Shown piece after piece: positions 43,114 through 51,558 of a DNA stretch of 64,000 nt (the stretch's first letter is position 1; each line of letters opens with the position of its first letter). A program made the translations under genes and the position numbers. Source of the stretch: Tannerella sp. Its GTDB lineage: Bacteria > Bacteroidota > Bacteroidia > Bacteroidales > Tannerellaceae. The stretch lies in the NCBI RefSeq assembly GCF_030528505.1, contig NZ_JAUMYS010000004.1, forward strand, positions 1 to 64,000. Direction: 5' to 3'. The notes below the pieces were generated by a model, which did no database searches, was not told the DNA's origin, and worked only from the letters and a program-made list of their open reading frames with translations.

Positions 43114-45107
43114 AGCATCGTTTGTCTTTTCTTTGGGCCGCTTTTGCTTTCGTAGCCTTGTCCGTAAGGAGCGAACTGCTCCCTTTGCCTCAACAGATAA
43201 GCCGGTCGGACGAAATGTTTCTTTGTGAAGAAGTCGATTTTCGGGTACCGGAAGAGATAAAAGGCATGGTGACGGAATGGGCGGACGAATGGCAGGTCAA
43301 AGAAAAGACAAACGCTTCGCGACGCTTCGAAGTAGGCTGGGTAACCGATATCCCCGAAGCGCTTCGCAACAAAGACGAAGCGTATACGCTGCATGTTTCG
43401 CAGGAACATATACGCATCGAGGCGATAACACCGGAAGGAGTCTATCGGGCGATGCAAACACTCCGTCAACTGACGGAACGCACCGAACGGGGCGTACGCG
43501 TGCACGGCTGCCGGATCACCGATTGGCCTGCTTTCCGTATCCGCGGATGGATGCACGACGTCGGACGGTCGTATATCTCGCTCGAAGAGCTGAAACGGGA
43601 GATCGTCCTGTTGTCCCGTTACAAAATCAACACGTTTCATTGGCATCTCACCGAGAATCAAGCGTGGAGGCTCGAAAGCAAACGTTACCCCGAACTTAAC
43701 GACAGCGCCCGGATGACTCGTTTGCCGGGAAAATACTACACACAAGAGGAAGCACGCGAACTGGTCGACTTCTGCCGGAAACATTTCGTGACCCTCATCC
43801 CCGAAATCGACATGCCCGGACATAGTGCAGCCTTTGAACGCGCCTTTGGTTGCAGTATGCAGAGCGAAAAGGGCATGAATATCCTGAAGACACTGATTGA
43901 TGAAGCGTGTGAAGTCTTTGATGTGCCGTATCTGCATATCGGAACGGACGAGGTCGAGTTTACAAATCCTCATTTTGTGCCTGAAATGGTCGCTTTTGTC
44001 CGTGCTCGGGGTAAAAAAGTCATTTCGTGGAATCCGGGTTGGACATATCAGCCCGGCGAGATCGACATGACGCAACTTTGGAGCTATCGCGGCAAAGCGC
44101 AGCCGGGCATACCGGCCATTGATTCGCGCTTTCATTATCTGAATCACTTCGATACGTTCGGAGATATCGTTGCGCTGTACAACAGCCGTATTTATAACGA
44201 AGAACACGACAGTAAAGACCTCGCGGGCGTCATCCTCGGCATCTGGAACGACCGTGTTCTGCCCGATGAACGGAGTATCATCCTTCAGAACAGCTTTTAT
44301 CCGAACATGCTTGCCATAGCCGAACGCGCGTGGCGGGGTGGGGGACTGGAATACTTCGACCGGAACGGCGTTATCCTTCCCGACGAACATTCCGAACCGT
44401 TCCGAGCATTTGCCGATTTCGAACGACGGATGCTTTGGCACAAAACTCATCATTTTAAAGGGTATCCGTTCCCTTACGTCAAGCAAACGCATGTGAAATG
44501 GACGGTAACGGACGCTTTTCCGAACGGAGGTGATCTTTCGAAAGCGTTTCCGCCCGAAGAACAGATCCAAACAACGTATGAATATAAGGGTAAGACGTAC
44601 GGAACGCGTACCGTGACAGGCTCGGGCATCTACCTGCGCCATGTATGGGGCGATTTGGTGCCTGCGCTCTACGAACATCCGCAGGAAAATCATACCGCTT
44701 ACGCCTATACATGGGTTTACGCTCCGCAGGAGCAGGATGCAGGCATGTGGATCGAGTTCCAGAACTACAGTCGTTCGGAACCCGACTTGCCTCCTCGTCA
44801 AGGTACATGGGATAATCGGCAAAGCAGCATCCGTCTGAACGGTAAAGAAATCGCGCCGCCCGTCTGGACAGCTACGCATACCGGGAAAAGCAACGAGATG
44901 ATGCTGGGTAACGAGAATTGCGTGGCACGCGCGCCCGTACGTGTCCGCCTTCGCAAAGGTTGGAACCACGTGTTTCTGAAACTGCCCGTCGGGAGGTTTA
45001 CAACTCCCGAAGTGCGGCTCGTAAAATGGATGTTTACCGTCGCATTTGTCACCCCCGACGGAGAGCAGGCGCTCGAAGGACTGATTTTTTCGCCCGAACC
45101 GAAATAA
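43110..45107 (+). CDS. Family GH20 beta-N-acetylhexosaminidase
   Basis: A 665-residue exported glycosidase with signal peptide MKHRLSFLWAAFAFVALSVRS, an N-terminal GH20b domain (~22-140) and a TIM barrel carrying WHLTENQAWRLESKRYPEL and HIGTDEVEF, where Asp280-Glu281 form the catalytic pair for substrate-assisted hydrolysis. The C-terminal ~150 residues form an extra beta domain (APVRVRLRKGWNHVFLKLP). It trims GlcNAc or GalNAc exposed after desialylation of host glycans and belongs in the same pathway. It overlaps nanH by 4 nt (ATGA), so it is translationally coupled. Confidence 0.93.
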   Translation: MKHRLSFLWAAFAFVALSVRSELLPLPQQISRSDEMFLCEEVDFRVPEEIKGMVTEWADEWQVKEKTNASRRFEVGWVTDIPEALRNKDEAYTLHVSQEHIRIEAITPEGVYRAMQTLRQLTERTERGVRVHGCRITDWPAFRIRGWMHDVGRSYISLEELKREIVLLSRYKINTFHWHLTENQAWRLESKRYPELNDSARMTRLPGKYYTQEEARELVDFCRKHFVTLIPEIDMPGHSAAFERAFGCSMQSEKGMNILKTLIDEACEVFDVPYLHIGTDEVEFTNPHFVPEMVAFVRARGKKVISWNPGWTYQPGEIDMTQLWSYRGKAQPGIPAIDSRFHYLNHFDTFGDIVALYNSRIYNEEHDSKDLAGVILGIWNDRVLPDERSIILQNSFYPNMLAIAERAWRGGGLEYFDRNGVILPDEHSEPFRAFADFERRMLWHKTHHFKGYPFPYVKQTHVKWTVTDAFPNGGDLSKAFPPEEQIQTTYEYKGKTYGTRTVTGSGIYLRHVWGDLVPALYEHPQENHTAYAYTWVYAPQEQDAGMWIEFQNYSRSEPDLPPRQGTWDNRQSSIRLNGKEIAPPVWTATHTGKSNEMMLGNENCVARAPVRVRLRKGWNHVFLKLPVGRFTTPEVRLVKWMFTVAFVTPDGEQALEGLIFSPEPK

Positions 45108-45124
45108 CACATCAACGATATACA

Positions 45125-47203
45125 ATGAAAAAGTATTGGATAGGAATAATATGGATGCTGACCTGTGTAAGTATGGGGTTGGCACAGAAGACAGTGAAAG
45201 TAGCTTGTGTAGGAAACAGCGTTACGTACGGAACAGGCATCAAGCATCGTGAAACCGACGCGTATCCCGCGCAATTACAGCGATTATTGGGCAAAGGATA
45301 CGAGGTAGGCAGTTTCGGTAAACCGGGAGCGACGCTTTTGAATAAGGGTTTCCGCCCATACACGCAGCAGGAAGAATACAGAAAGGCGGTCGAGTTTGCA
45401 GGCGACTGGGTGATTATTCATTTGGGACTGAACGATACCGACCCGAAGGCATGGCCGAACTACAGAGATGAGTTTTTGCACGATTATCTGGCGTTGATCG
45501 ATACGTTTCGCCGCGTCAACCCCGCATGTCGCATCTGGGTATGCCGGATGACGCCGATTGCGCACCGGCATCGCCGGTTTAAATCCGGCACGCGCGACTG
45601 GTATTGGATGATTCAGGAGAAAATCGAACAGGTGGCGCGATGGGCCGGCGTAGGATTGATTGATTTGCAGGAACCGTTATACCATCGTCCCGATTTGTTG
45701 CCCGATGCTCTTCATCCCGATGAGGAAGGCGCCGGATTACTGGCGAAGACCGTTTATCAGGCCGTGACCGGCGATTTCGGAGGACTGAAAATGCCTGCCA
45801 TCTATTCGGATCATATGGTCTTGCAGCGGGATCGCGCGTTAACGATCGAGGGAACGGCCGATGCGGGAGAGACCGTCACCGTAACGATCGCGAAGCAGAC
45901 AAAAACGGTCCGAACATCCGATAACGGACGATGGACCGTCATGCTCGGCCCCATGCCCGCGCAGACAGGACTGGTGCTTACCGTCGCGACGCCTTCGCGC
46001 AAACTTACTTACAGGCAGGTGGCCGTCGGTGAAGTATGGCTTTGCTCGGGACAGTCGAACATGGCGTTCCGAACGTCGGAGGCCGACGCCGCGGAACGTG
46101 CGAAACTGCTCGATTTCGCGCGGAAGAATCCGCAGATACGCTTCTTCGACATGAAACCTCGCTGGCATACCGGCGCGTCGACATGGAGCAAGACCGCGCT
46201 CGACTCGTTGAACCGCCTGCAATATTACCACGACACGCGATGGGAGCCGTGCGACGAACGAACGGCCGACCGTTTTTCGGCCATTGCCATGGCTTTCGGC
46301 CGCATGCTCTCCGACAGCCTCGGAGTACCCGTGGGATTGATTTCGAATGCCGTGAGCGGCTCGCCGGCCGAGGCGTGGATCGACCGGAAAACGGTGGAAT
46401 TTGAATTCCCCGACCTCTTATACGACTGGACGAAGAACGATTTCATACAAGATTGGGTGCGTGAGCGTGCGACATTGAACCTCAAAGAAGCGACGATCCC
46501 GTTGCAGCGTCATCCTTACGAACCTTGTTATCTGTTCGAGGCGGGCATCGCTCCATTAGCGCGTTATCCGCTCAAAGGTGTGCTGTGGTACCAAGGGGAG
46601 TCGAACGCGCATAATTTGGAAGCGTACAGTAAGCTCTTTCCGATGCTGGTAAACAGTTGGAGAAGCTATTGGAGAGAAACATTGCCCTTCTATTTCGTGC
46701 AATTATCGAGCCTGAACCGTCCGACTTGGGCGTGGTTTCGTGATACGCAGCGTCGTCTGGCCGAAGAAATTCCGTCGTGCGAAATGGCGGTAAGTAGTGA
46801 TCGCGGAGATTCGCTCGACGTGCATCCCAGACGCAAGACCGACGTCGGCGAACGGCTGGCGCGCATCGCGTTGAACCACAGTTACGGACAATCGTCCGTC
46901 ATTCCTTCAGGACCTTCGTTCCTCTCGGCCGCGTTTCGTGAGCAGGCCGTCTGGCTTTCGTTCCGTTACGCCGAAGGATTGACAACATCCGACGGAAAAC
47001 CGCTGTGTACGTTCGAATTGGCCGGCGAAGACGAACGTTTCTATCCGGCCGAGGCCGAAATTGTCGGGCATCGTCTCCGACTGCGTTCGCCGCAGGTACC
47101 ACGTCCGCGGAAAGTACGTTACGGATGGCAGCCGTTTACGCGGGCCAACCTGATTAACGGAGCGGGATTGCCGGCTTCGACGTTTCAGGCCGTGATTGAA
47201 TAA
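45125..47203 (+). CDS. nanS: Two-domain sialate O-acetylesterase
   Basis: A 692-residue exported esterase: signal peptide MKKYWIGIIWMLTCVSMGLAQ, then two hydrolase domains. Domain 1 (~22-215) is GDSL/SGNH-like, with Ser32 in VGNSVTYG and Asp194/His197 in DALHP. Domain 2 (~215-690) is the sialate-O-acetylesterase (SASA) type, with Ser311 in CSGQSNMAF, LWYQGESNAHN and Asp565/His567 in LDVHP. Removing O-acetyl groups lets the sialidase release acetylated sialic acids. This two-domain layout is that described for T. forsythia NanS. Start at 45125 gives the signal peptide; longer open frames run into the preceding gene. It lies 17 bp after the GH20 gene. Confidence 0.93.
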   Translation: MKKYWIGIIWMLTCVSMGLAQKTVKVACVGNSVTYGTGIKHRETDAYPAQLQRLLGKGYEVGSFGKPGATLLNKGFRPYTQQEEYRKAVEFAGDWVIIHLGLNDTDPKAWPNYRDEFLHDYLALIDTFRRVNPACRIWVCRMTPIAHRHRRFKSGTRDWYWMIQEKIEQVARWAGVGLIDLQEPLYHRPDLLPDALHPDEEGAGLLAKTVYQAVTGDFGGLKMPAIYSDHMVLQRDRALTIEGTADAGETVTVTIAKQTKTVRTSDNGRWTVMLGPMPAQTGLVLTVATPSRKLTYRQVAVGEVWLCSGQSNMAFRTSEADAAERAKLLDFARKNPQIRFFDMKPRWHTGASTWSKTALDSLNRLQYYHDTRWEPCDERTADRFSAIAMAFGRMLSDSLGVPVGLISNAVSGSPAEAWIDRKTVEFEFPDLLYDWTKNDFIQDWVRERATLNLKEATIPLQRHPYEPCYLFEAGIAPLARYPLKGVLWYQGESNAHNLEAYSKLFPMLVNSWRSYWRETLPFYFVQLSSLNRPTWAWFRDTQRRLAEEIPSCEMAVSSDRGDSLDVHPRRKTDVGERLARIALNHSYGQSSVIPSGPSFLSAAFREQAVWLSFRYAEGLTTSDGKPLCTFELAGEDERFYPAEAEIVGHRLRLRSPQVPRPRKVRYGWQPFTRANLINGAGLPASTFQAVIE

Positions 47204-47210
47204 GCAAGAA

Positions 47211-48425
47211 ATGAATAAAATACATTATATCGTCTGTGTCGCGCTGGGGCTTGCGCTTGGGAGCGCGTGTCGGTCCGGCGGCACGGACAAAAAAGAAGAA
47301 ACGGAAATGATACAGTGGAATCGTCTGCCCGATTTACCGGGCATGGAGGGGACAGCCTCGCTCGGCGTCTCCGCGCCTTTTACGGGAATCATAGGCAACC
47401 GTCTGATTGTAGCCGGGGGATGCAACTTCCCCGATAAACCGGTGGCCGAAGGAGGCACCAAGCGATATTATGCCGAAATTTGGGCGCTCGACTTGTCGGC
47501 CGACAGCGCCCAATGGACGAAGGCGGGCCTGTTGCCTCGTGCCGTGGCCTATGGCGCGAGCATCGGCACACCCTACGGAATCGTCTGTGCAGGAGGCAAC
47601 GACAGCGAGTCCTCGTTTACGGATGTCTTTTTACTTTCCGCGAACGACACGGCCGAGGCCTGCACTATCCGTCCTCTGCCGTCGCTCCCCATGGCCATGG
47701 ACAACTTCGCCGCGACGTACATGGACGGAAAAATCTACGTAGCGGGAGGAAATGCGAACGGAATACCGTCTCATGCTTTCTATTGCCTCGATCTTTCCGT
47801 GCGAACGGACTCCGGTCGATGGGAAAAGCTTCCCGATTTTCCCGGAGCGGCGCGCATACAGCCCGTTTTAGTGGCGCAACGCTGCGGAAACGACGAATAT
47901 CGCCTCTATTTAGCCGGAGGATTTCAGCCCGGAACAACCGAAACGCCGCCCCGGATTCCTGACGAAGTCCTCGCATTCTCGCCTCGCACCGGAACATGGG
48001 AAACGGAAACCGCTCTGCCTCCTTTGAGCGACGGAAATCCGCGCACACTGACCGGAGGATGCGCCGTAGCTTGCGCCGACAGTGCCATACTCTTCTTCGG
48101 CGGAGTAAATTATACGCGTTTCTTCGATGCGGTCGACCGTCTGCGCCAAATGGCTCAGGCCCGCGCTGCCAACGATACGCGACGGTTAGACACATTGCAA
48201 AGCGAAGCGGCCGATTATCTCCGCCATCCGGTCGATTGGTATCGCTTCAACGACGAGGTGCTTCATTACGACGTGCATTCGCGCACTTGGAGTAATCGAG
48301 GCGCTTATGAAGCCGTGGCGCGTGCCGGAGCCGGCGCGTTGTTCCATAATCATCGGCTGATTGTCATAAACGGCGAAATCAAGCCCGGCATCCGTACCCC
48401 TCGCGTAAGCGTCGGCACGTTCTGA
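47211..48425 (+). CDS. nanM: N-acetylneuraminate epimerase, Kelch family
   Basis: A 404-residue Kelch-type beta-propeller that interconverts alpha- and beta-N-acetylneuraminate outside the inner membrane. The N-terminus MNKIHYIVCVALGLALGSACRSGG suggests a lipoprotein leader, although the lipobox (GSAC) is not canonical. Kelch blades with Gly-Gly doublets recur: LIVAGGCNFPDKP, GIVCAGGNDSES, IYVAGGNANG, LYLAGGFQPGT, ILFFGGVNYTRF. It closes the operon, 7 bp after nanS. A TTG nearer nanS is possible but ATG at 47211 is preferred. A MITE copy lies 76 bp downstream. Confidence 0.88.
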   Translation: MNKIHYIVCVALGLALGSACRSGGTDKKEETEMIQWNRLPDLPGMEGTASLGVSAPFTGIIGNRLIVAGGCNFPDKPVAEGGTKRYYAEIWALDLSADSAQWTKAGLLPRAVAYGASIGTPYGIVCAGGNDSESSFTDVFLLSANDTAEACTIRPLPSLPMAMDNFAATYMDGKIYVAGGNANGIPSHAFYCLDLSVRTDSGRWEKLPDFPGAARIQPVLVAQRCGNDEYRLYLAGGFQPGTTETPPRIPDEVLAFSPRTGTWETETALPPLSDGNPRTLTGGCAVACADSAILFFGGVNYTRFFDAVDRLRQMAQARAANDTRRLDTLQSEAADYLRHPVDWYRFNDEVLHYDVHSRTWSNRGAYEAVARAGAGALFHNHRLIVINGEIKPGIRTPRVSVGTF

Positions 48426-48500
48426 AAAAGCATCCTTCACGTTCTGACGGCGCGAGCATAAATAAAATCTTGCGCCTTTATTTCTCAGATACGATACAAG

Positions 48501-48657
48501 GGTGTGTCAAAATGCAATATTTGGGCACCCCCTCTTTAGGTGTGTAAGAATGGTTAAAAAGCAAGGCGCTAAGGATGAGGGTGAGGGAGCATACTAAGGT
48601 ATGTGACCGAGCTCTCATTCCACAAGCAACGAAGCCGTTTGCCCGTTATGACACACC
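48501..48657. mobile_element. MITE-like inverted-repeat element, copy 2
   Basis: Reverse-oriented copy of the element at 24924-25078: ends GGTGTGTCA and TGACACACC, length 157 bp, same internal CATAC/GTATG hairpin. The small length difference and a few substitutions show independent drift. Confidence 0.75.
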
Positions 48658-48806
48658 GCCGCTGTATATAAAACATACATCTCACCTTTCCGAATTATAT
48701 GGTAAGACTATTTTTCCGAATCATCTACCCGGTAAATAATCATTAAGCCTTGACAATAGATTAATTCAGGCTTTCAGCCCTTTAAATAAGATATATACGT
48801 CAAATA

Positions 48807-48827
48807 CCCCACCCTTACGGGATGGGG
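48807..48827. repeat. GC-rich hairpin of a dispersed palindromic repeat
   Basis: CCCCACCC pairs with GGGATGGGG (one bulged A) around the loop TTAC. It is flanked by CAGGCTTTCAG-type repeats that recur just before and after, and it appears to belong to the same family of structured intergenic repeats as the tandem array that follows. Confidence 0.55.
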
Positions 48828-48982
48828 CTGAAATAAAGCAGGCTTTCAGTCCTACCTGAAAGATACCGAGATGGATAAGTATTAAAATATTGAATTATTT
48901 AGTTGTTGGCTAAACGCTAAACAAAGAAGATTCAAACAACTAAATCTCAGAAAGACCGAATACTGATAGCTGAATACTCTAA

Positions 48983-49633
48983 CAGCCCTGAAAGGGCGTA
49001 TTAATTCAGCCCAATGCGAAGCGTTGGGAGAAAAAAAGTCCACCACCTCGGCAAAGGGCTGTAAGCCTGATATAATCTTTTATGTTACGCGTTAGAAAAG
49101 CAGGAAAATGATCAGATATGGATCGGTTGATCGTAGTTGTTTTTTTCTATTACGGGATTTGAGTTAAGACTGCTTCTTCAAATCATCTACCCTAAAAATA
49201 ACCCCAAAAAAACAGCCCTGAAAGGGCGTATTAATTCAGCCCAATGCGAAGCATTGGGAGAAAAAAAGTCCACCATCTTGGCAAAGGGCTGTAAGCCTGA
49301 TATAATCTTCCATGTTATGCGTTAGAAAAGCAGGAAAATGATCAGATATAGGTCGATTAATCCTAGTTGTTTTTTTCTATTATGGAATTTGAGTTAAGAC
49401 TGCTTCTTCGAATCATCTACCCTAAAAATAACCATAAAAAAAACAGCCCTGAAAGGGCGTATTAATTCAGCCCAATGCGAAGCATTAGGAGAAAAAAAAT
49501 CCACCACCTCGGCAAAGGGCTGTAAGCCTGATATAATCTTTTATGTTACGCGTTAGAAAAGCAGGAAAATGATCAGATATGGATCGGTTGATCGTAGTTG
49601 TTTTTTTCTATTACGGGATTTGAGTTAAGACTA
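48983..49633. repeat. Three tandem ~230-bp structured repeat units
   Basis: Units start at 48983, 49213 and 49444 (periods 230 and 231) and are nearly identical; the third ends where it loses similarity near 49633. Each contains two adjacent hairpins with GAA loops: GCCCT-GAA-AGGGC and CCCAATGC-GAA-GCATTGGG. In unit 1 the second stem has A to G in its right arm, still pairing as T-G, while unit 3 has one disruptive change. A further AAGGGCTGTAAGCCT motif follows. No protein is credibly encoded. The structure suggests REP/BIME-like elements or a structured RNA unit amplified in tandem. Confidence 0.8.
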
Positions 49634-50033
49634 TTTCCCAAATAGATGTATTTATTAAAAATAAATTAATGTTTTTTACTTCAAGAGTTGTGGTATGTGA
49701 AAGATGTGTTTAGAGTGGTTATTCTTCTTATAATAATACTTATATATCTGTTCTTAGGATATGGTGTTCGGCTATGAATACTTCGCTTTGTATATAAAAT
49801 ATATAATTATTTATTGAGACCATAAAATAAATCATAGAGAAGACAAGTCTAACAGTTAAAAGGATGAAATAATTTTATCTGAATTGTTAATAAGGATAGC
49901 AACAATATAGTTGATAAGACGAATATTCTATTTGATTTATTATAAACTATAAATAAATAGATGACCTATGTTAATGAAAGTACGAATCACATACTTTATT
50001 TGTTACAAACCGTAAATAAGAATATGAACAATG
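49634..50033. other. AT-rich non-coding region
   Basis: About 400 bp of AT-rich sequence with no open frame of substance. The right half (from ~49887) already shows loosely spaced TTAATA/TTGATA-like motifs at roughly 19-24-nt intervals that lead into the regular 21-nt array. Confidence 0.5.
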
Positions 50034-50204
50034 TTAATAAAAATACGAATATATGACTTAATCTTATCCATATATTGTTTAATCATACGCACTTGTTACT
50101 TAATCATTACAATATTCTCTTTAATCTTGTGCACATACAACTTTATCATCACAATCTATTCCCTAAACATACGCATATTCTTTCTAAAAAAGAGCATTTA
50201 CTAA
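50034..50204. repeat. Degenerate 21-nt periodic array
   Basis: A TTAATC-type hexamer recurs with exact 21-nt spacing at 50058, 50079, 50100, 50121, 50142, 50163 and 50184 (the last three diverged to TTTATC, CTAAAC, CTAAAA), with a related start at 50034. Within units CATACGCAT-like sequence recurs at fixed phase. Units are too different for a CRISPR array, and the frame is closed by stops in all readings. Confidence 0.65.
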
Positions 50205-50586
50205 AGCATTATAGGAATATATTTGCCAATCTATAGAGAAATATATTTTATCTCTGCAATAAAATAATTACTTTCAACAAAGCAATAAAAACAGTTGAAT
50301 ACATTATAAAGAAAAAAGATAGATTCAGAACATCAATACCCTTTTCCGGCTCTATATCTCTCAATAATTAAATTATAAAGAGTTTAATTATGATATAATC
50401 GAATAGCTATCATGTGAAATTAATAACAAGTCAAAATATAAATTCAACTTTTATACGCTAAAAGAAATCTTTTTCTTTAATTTGCATTGAAGTGTTATAT
50501 TTTATAGATCAAAGCCTGAAAATTTGTTTTTCTAAATTTATTTATCATCTTTGCAGCGATAACTATGTTAAACACATCATTGAGAT
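50205..50586. other. AT-rich intergenic region before the accessory island
   Basis: No gene or clear promoter seen. TATCATCTTTGCAG just before 50557 approaches the TAnnTTTG -7 box (CATCTTTG) and may drive the gene at 50587. Confidence 0.4.
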
Positions 50587-50883
50587 ATGAGCCAAAAAAA
50601 CATTTATTTGTTTTTATGTCTTTTCTTTTTTATTGAAGCATATGCTCAAGAAAGAGAAAGACATATGATTAATCGATTCGGAGGTAGTTTTATGCAGATA
50701 TTGGTGAGTGCAACTACTATCACAAGCATCAAAGAAGTAAGCAAGGGGCCACTGCAAAGTTCTTTTTTGCGTTTAAATATAATAAGTCTGAATTTAGACG
50801 AAAAGCAATTTTATCATGATAGAGAACAATATAGTACCTTAGAGAAAAAAACAGGCAAAATATTATTTGGGCTTTCGGAATGA
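50587..50883 (+). CDS. Small exported protein, possible N-terminal remnant of a membrane regulator
   Basis: A 98-residue frame with a signal-like leader (NIYLFLCLFFFIEAYAQ) and no recognised domain. Its stop overlaps the start of the next gene as ATGA, so translation is coupled. Bacteroidota regulators of the form sensor - TM helix - coiled coil - HTH are normally one polypeptide; here the sensor part would be only ~70 residues and in a separate frame. It may be a truncated relic or a small partner protein. AT-rich codon use matches the accessory island. Confidence 0.45.
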   Translation: MSQKNIYLFLCLFFFIEAYAQERERHMINRFGGSFMQILVSATTITSIKEVSKGPLQSSFLRLNIISLNLDEKQFYHDREQYSTLEKKTGKILFGLSE

Positions 50884-51413
50884 CGGTCATTGCTTTCTTT
50901 TTAGCAATGATTGCCATAAAAGTTTCTTTAATAAATCGCCGATTAAAGTGTGTCCATATAAAATATATCGAACAAAATCAACGATTACGAGAATGGTTGA
51001 AAGAATTAAGGATATGTGAAAGGCAAACACGAAAACGTTTATGTGAAATAGAAGAACAAATGAAGCAGCAGCAGATAGAAAATAAGATAGAAAATGAGCC
51101 TATTTTATCGAAATTCCATCATTCCGGAGAATGGAGACCGATAGATGAAGATTGGAAGATGCTTACACAAATTGTTGATAAAACATATAATGGATTTACT
51201 TATCGCTTGAAGGTAATTGCTCCTTCTCTTGAAGAACGCGATATCAGGGCATGTTTGTTACTTAAAATCGGAGTCAGAAGAAGAAATATGGCTCCTTTGC
51301 TTTTTATGACGGAATCCGGTGTATCCATGCATCATGTTCGGTTGTATAAAAAGATAACCGGTCAAACAACAAAATCATCAATACCTTTACATGACTTTAT
51401 ACGGGATTTCTAA
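50880..51413 (+). CDS. Membrane-anchored HTH regulator
   Basis: A 177-residue protein: TM helix (VIAFFLAMIAIKVSLI, residues ~3-18), a charged coiled coil (~25-75, LREWLKELRICERQTRKRLCEIEEQMKQQQIENKIEN) and a C-terminal helix-turn-helix region (~115-165, SLEERDIRACLLLKIGVRRRNMAPLLFMTESGVSMHHVRLYKK). The last part matches the LuxR-like end of Bacteroidota TPR/DUF6377-type regulators, in which E-R-D-I-R-x-C and R-L-Y-K-K are typical. A DNA-binding membrane protein controlling the adjacent island is inferred. It lacks the usual TPR sensor; see the overlapping gene upstream. Confidence 0.6.
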   Translation: MTVIAFFLAMIAIKVSLINRRLKCVHIKYIEQNQRLREWLKELRICERQTRKRLCEIEEQMKQQQIENKIENEPILSKFHHSGEWRPIDEDWKMLTQIVDKTYNGFTYRLKVIAPSLEERDIRACLLLKIGVRRRNMAPLLFMTESGVSMHHVRLYKKITGQTTKSSIPLHDFIRDF

Positions 51414-51422
51414 AGCTATGTG

Positions 51423-51485
51423 GACTGTCACAAAAAAATCACATATTGTCAGGATGTAAATATGACATTTTTGTGACAGTCTTTT
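51423..51485. terminator. Strong bidirectional terminator-like hairpin
   Basis: A perfect 14-bp stem GACTGTCACAAAAA / TTTTTGTGACAGTC encloses a 31-nt loop with a nested TGTCA/TGACA stem, followed on the plus strand by TTTTCTTG. It closes the regulator gene. Confidence 0.8.
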
Positions 51486-51486
51486 C

Positions 51487-51518
51487 TTGTTGAAAAAATG
51501 ACATAACCATTAAGTTTG
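51487..51518 (+). promoter_or_regulatory. Promoter of the S74/T9SS cargo gene
   Basis: TTG at 51487-51489 and TAAGTTTG at 51511-51518, spacing 21 nt, match the Bacteroidota promoter. The start codon lies 41 nt downstream. Confidence 0.6.
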
Positions 51519-51558
51519 CAAGAGTATTTATTTTATCAATAATTAAAATAGTGAAAAA

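Noticed and set aside
43080..45185. 701-residue minus-strand open frame
   Set aside because: It is antisense to the GH20 hexosaminidase, whose catalytic motifs are certain; the long shadow results from GC-rich codon use.
49137..49325. 62-residue open frame
   Set aside because: It spans the junction of two tandem structured repeat units and is a by-product of the repeat.
50034..50204. CRISPR array
   Set aside because: The 21-nt units are degenerate along their whole length, with no identical repeats separated by unique spacers and no cas genes nearby.
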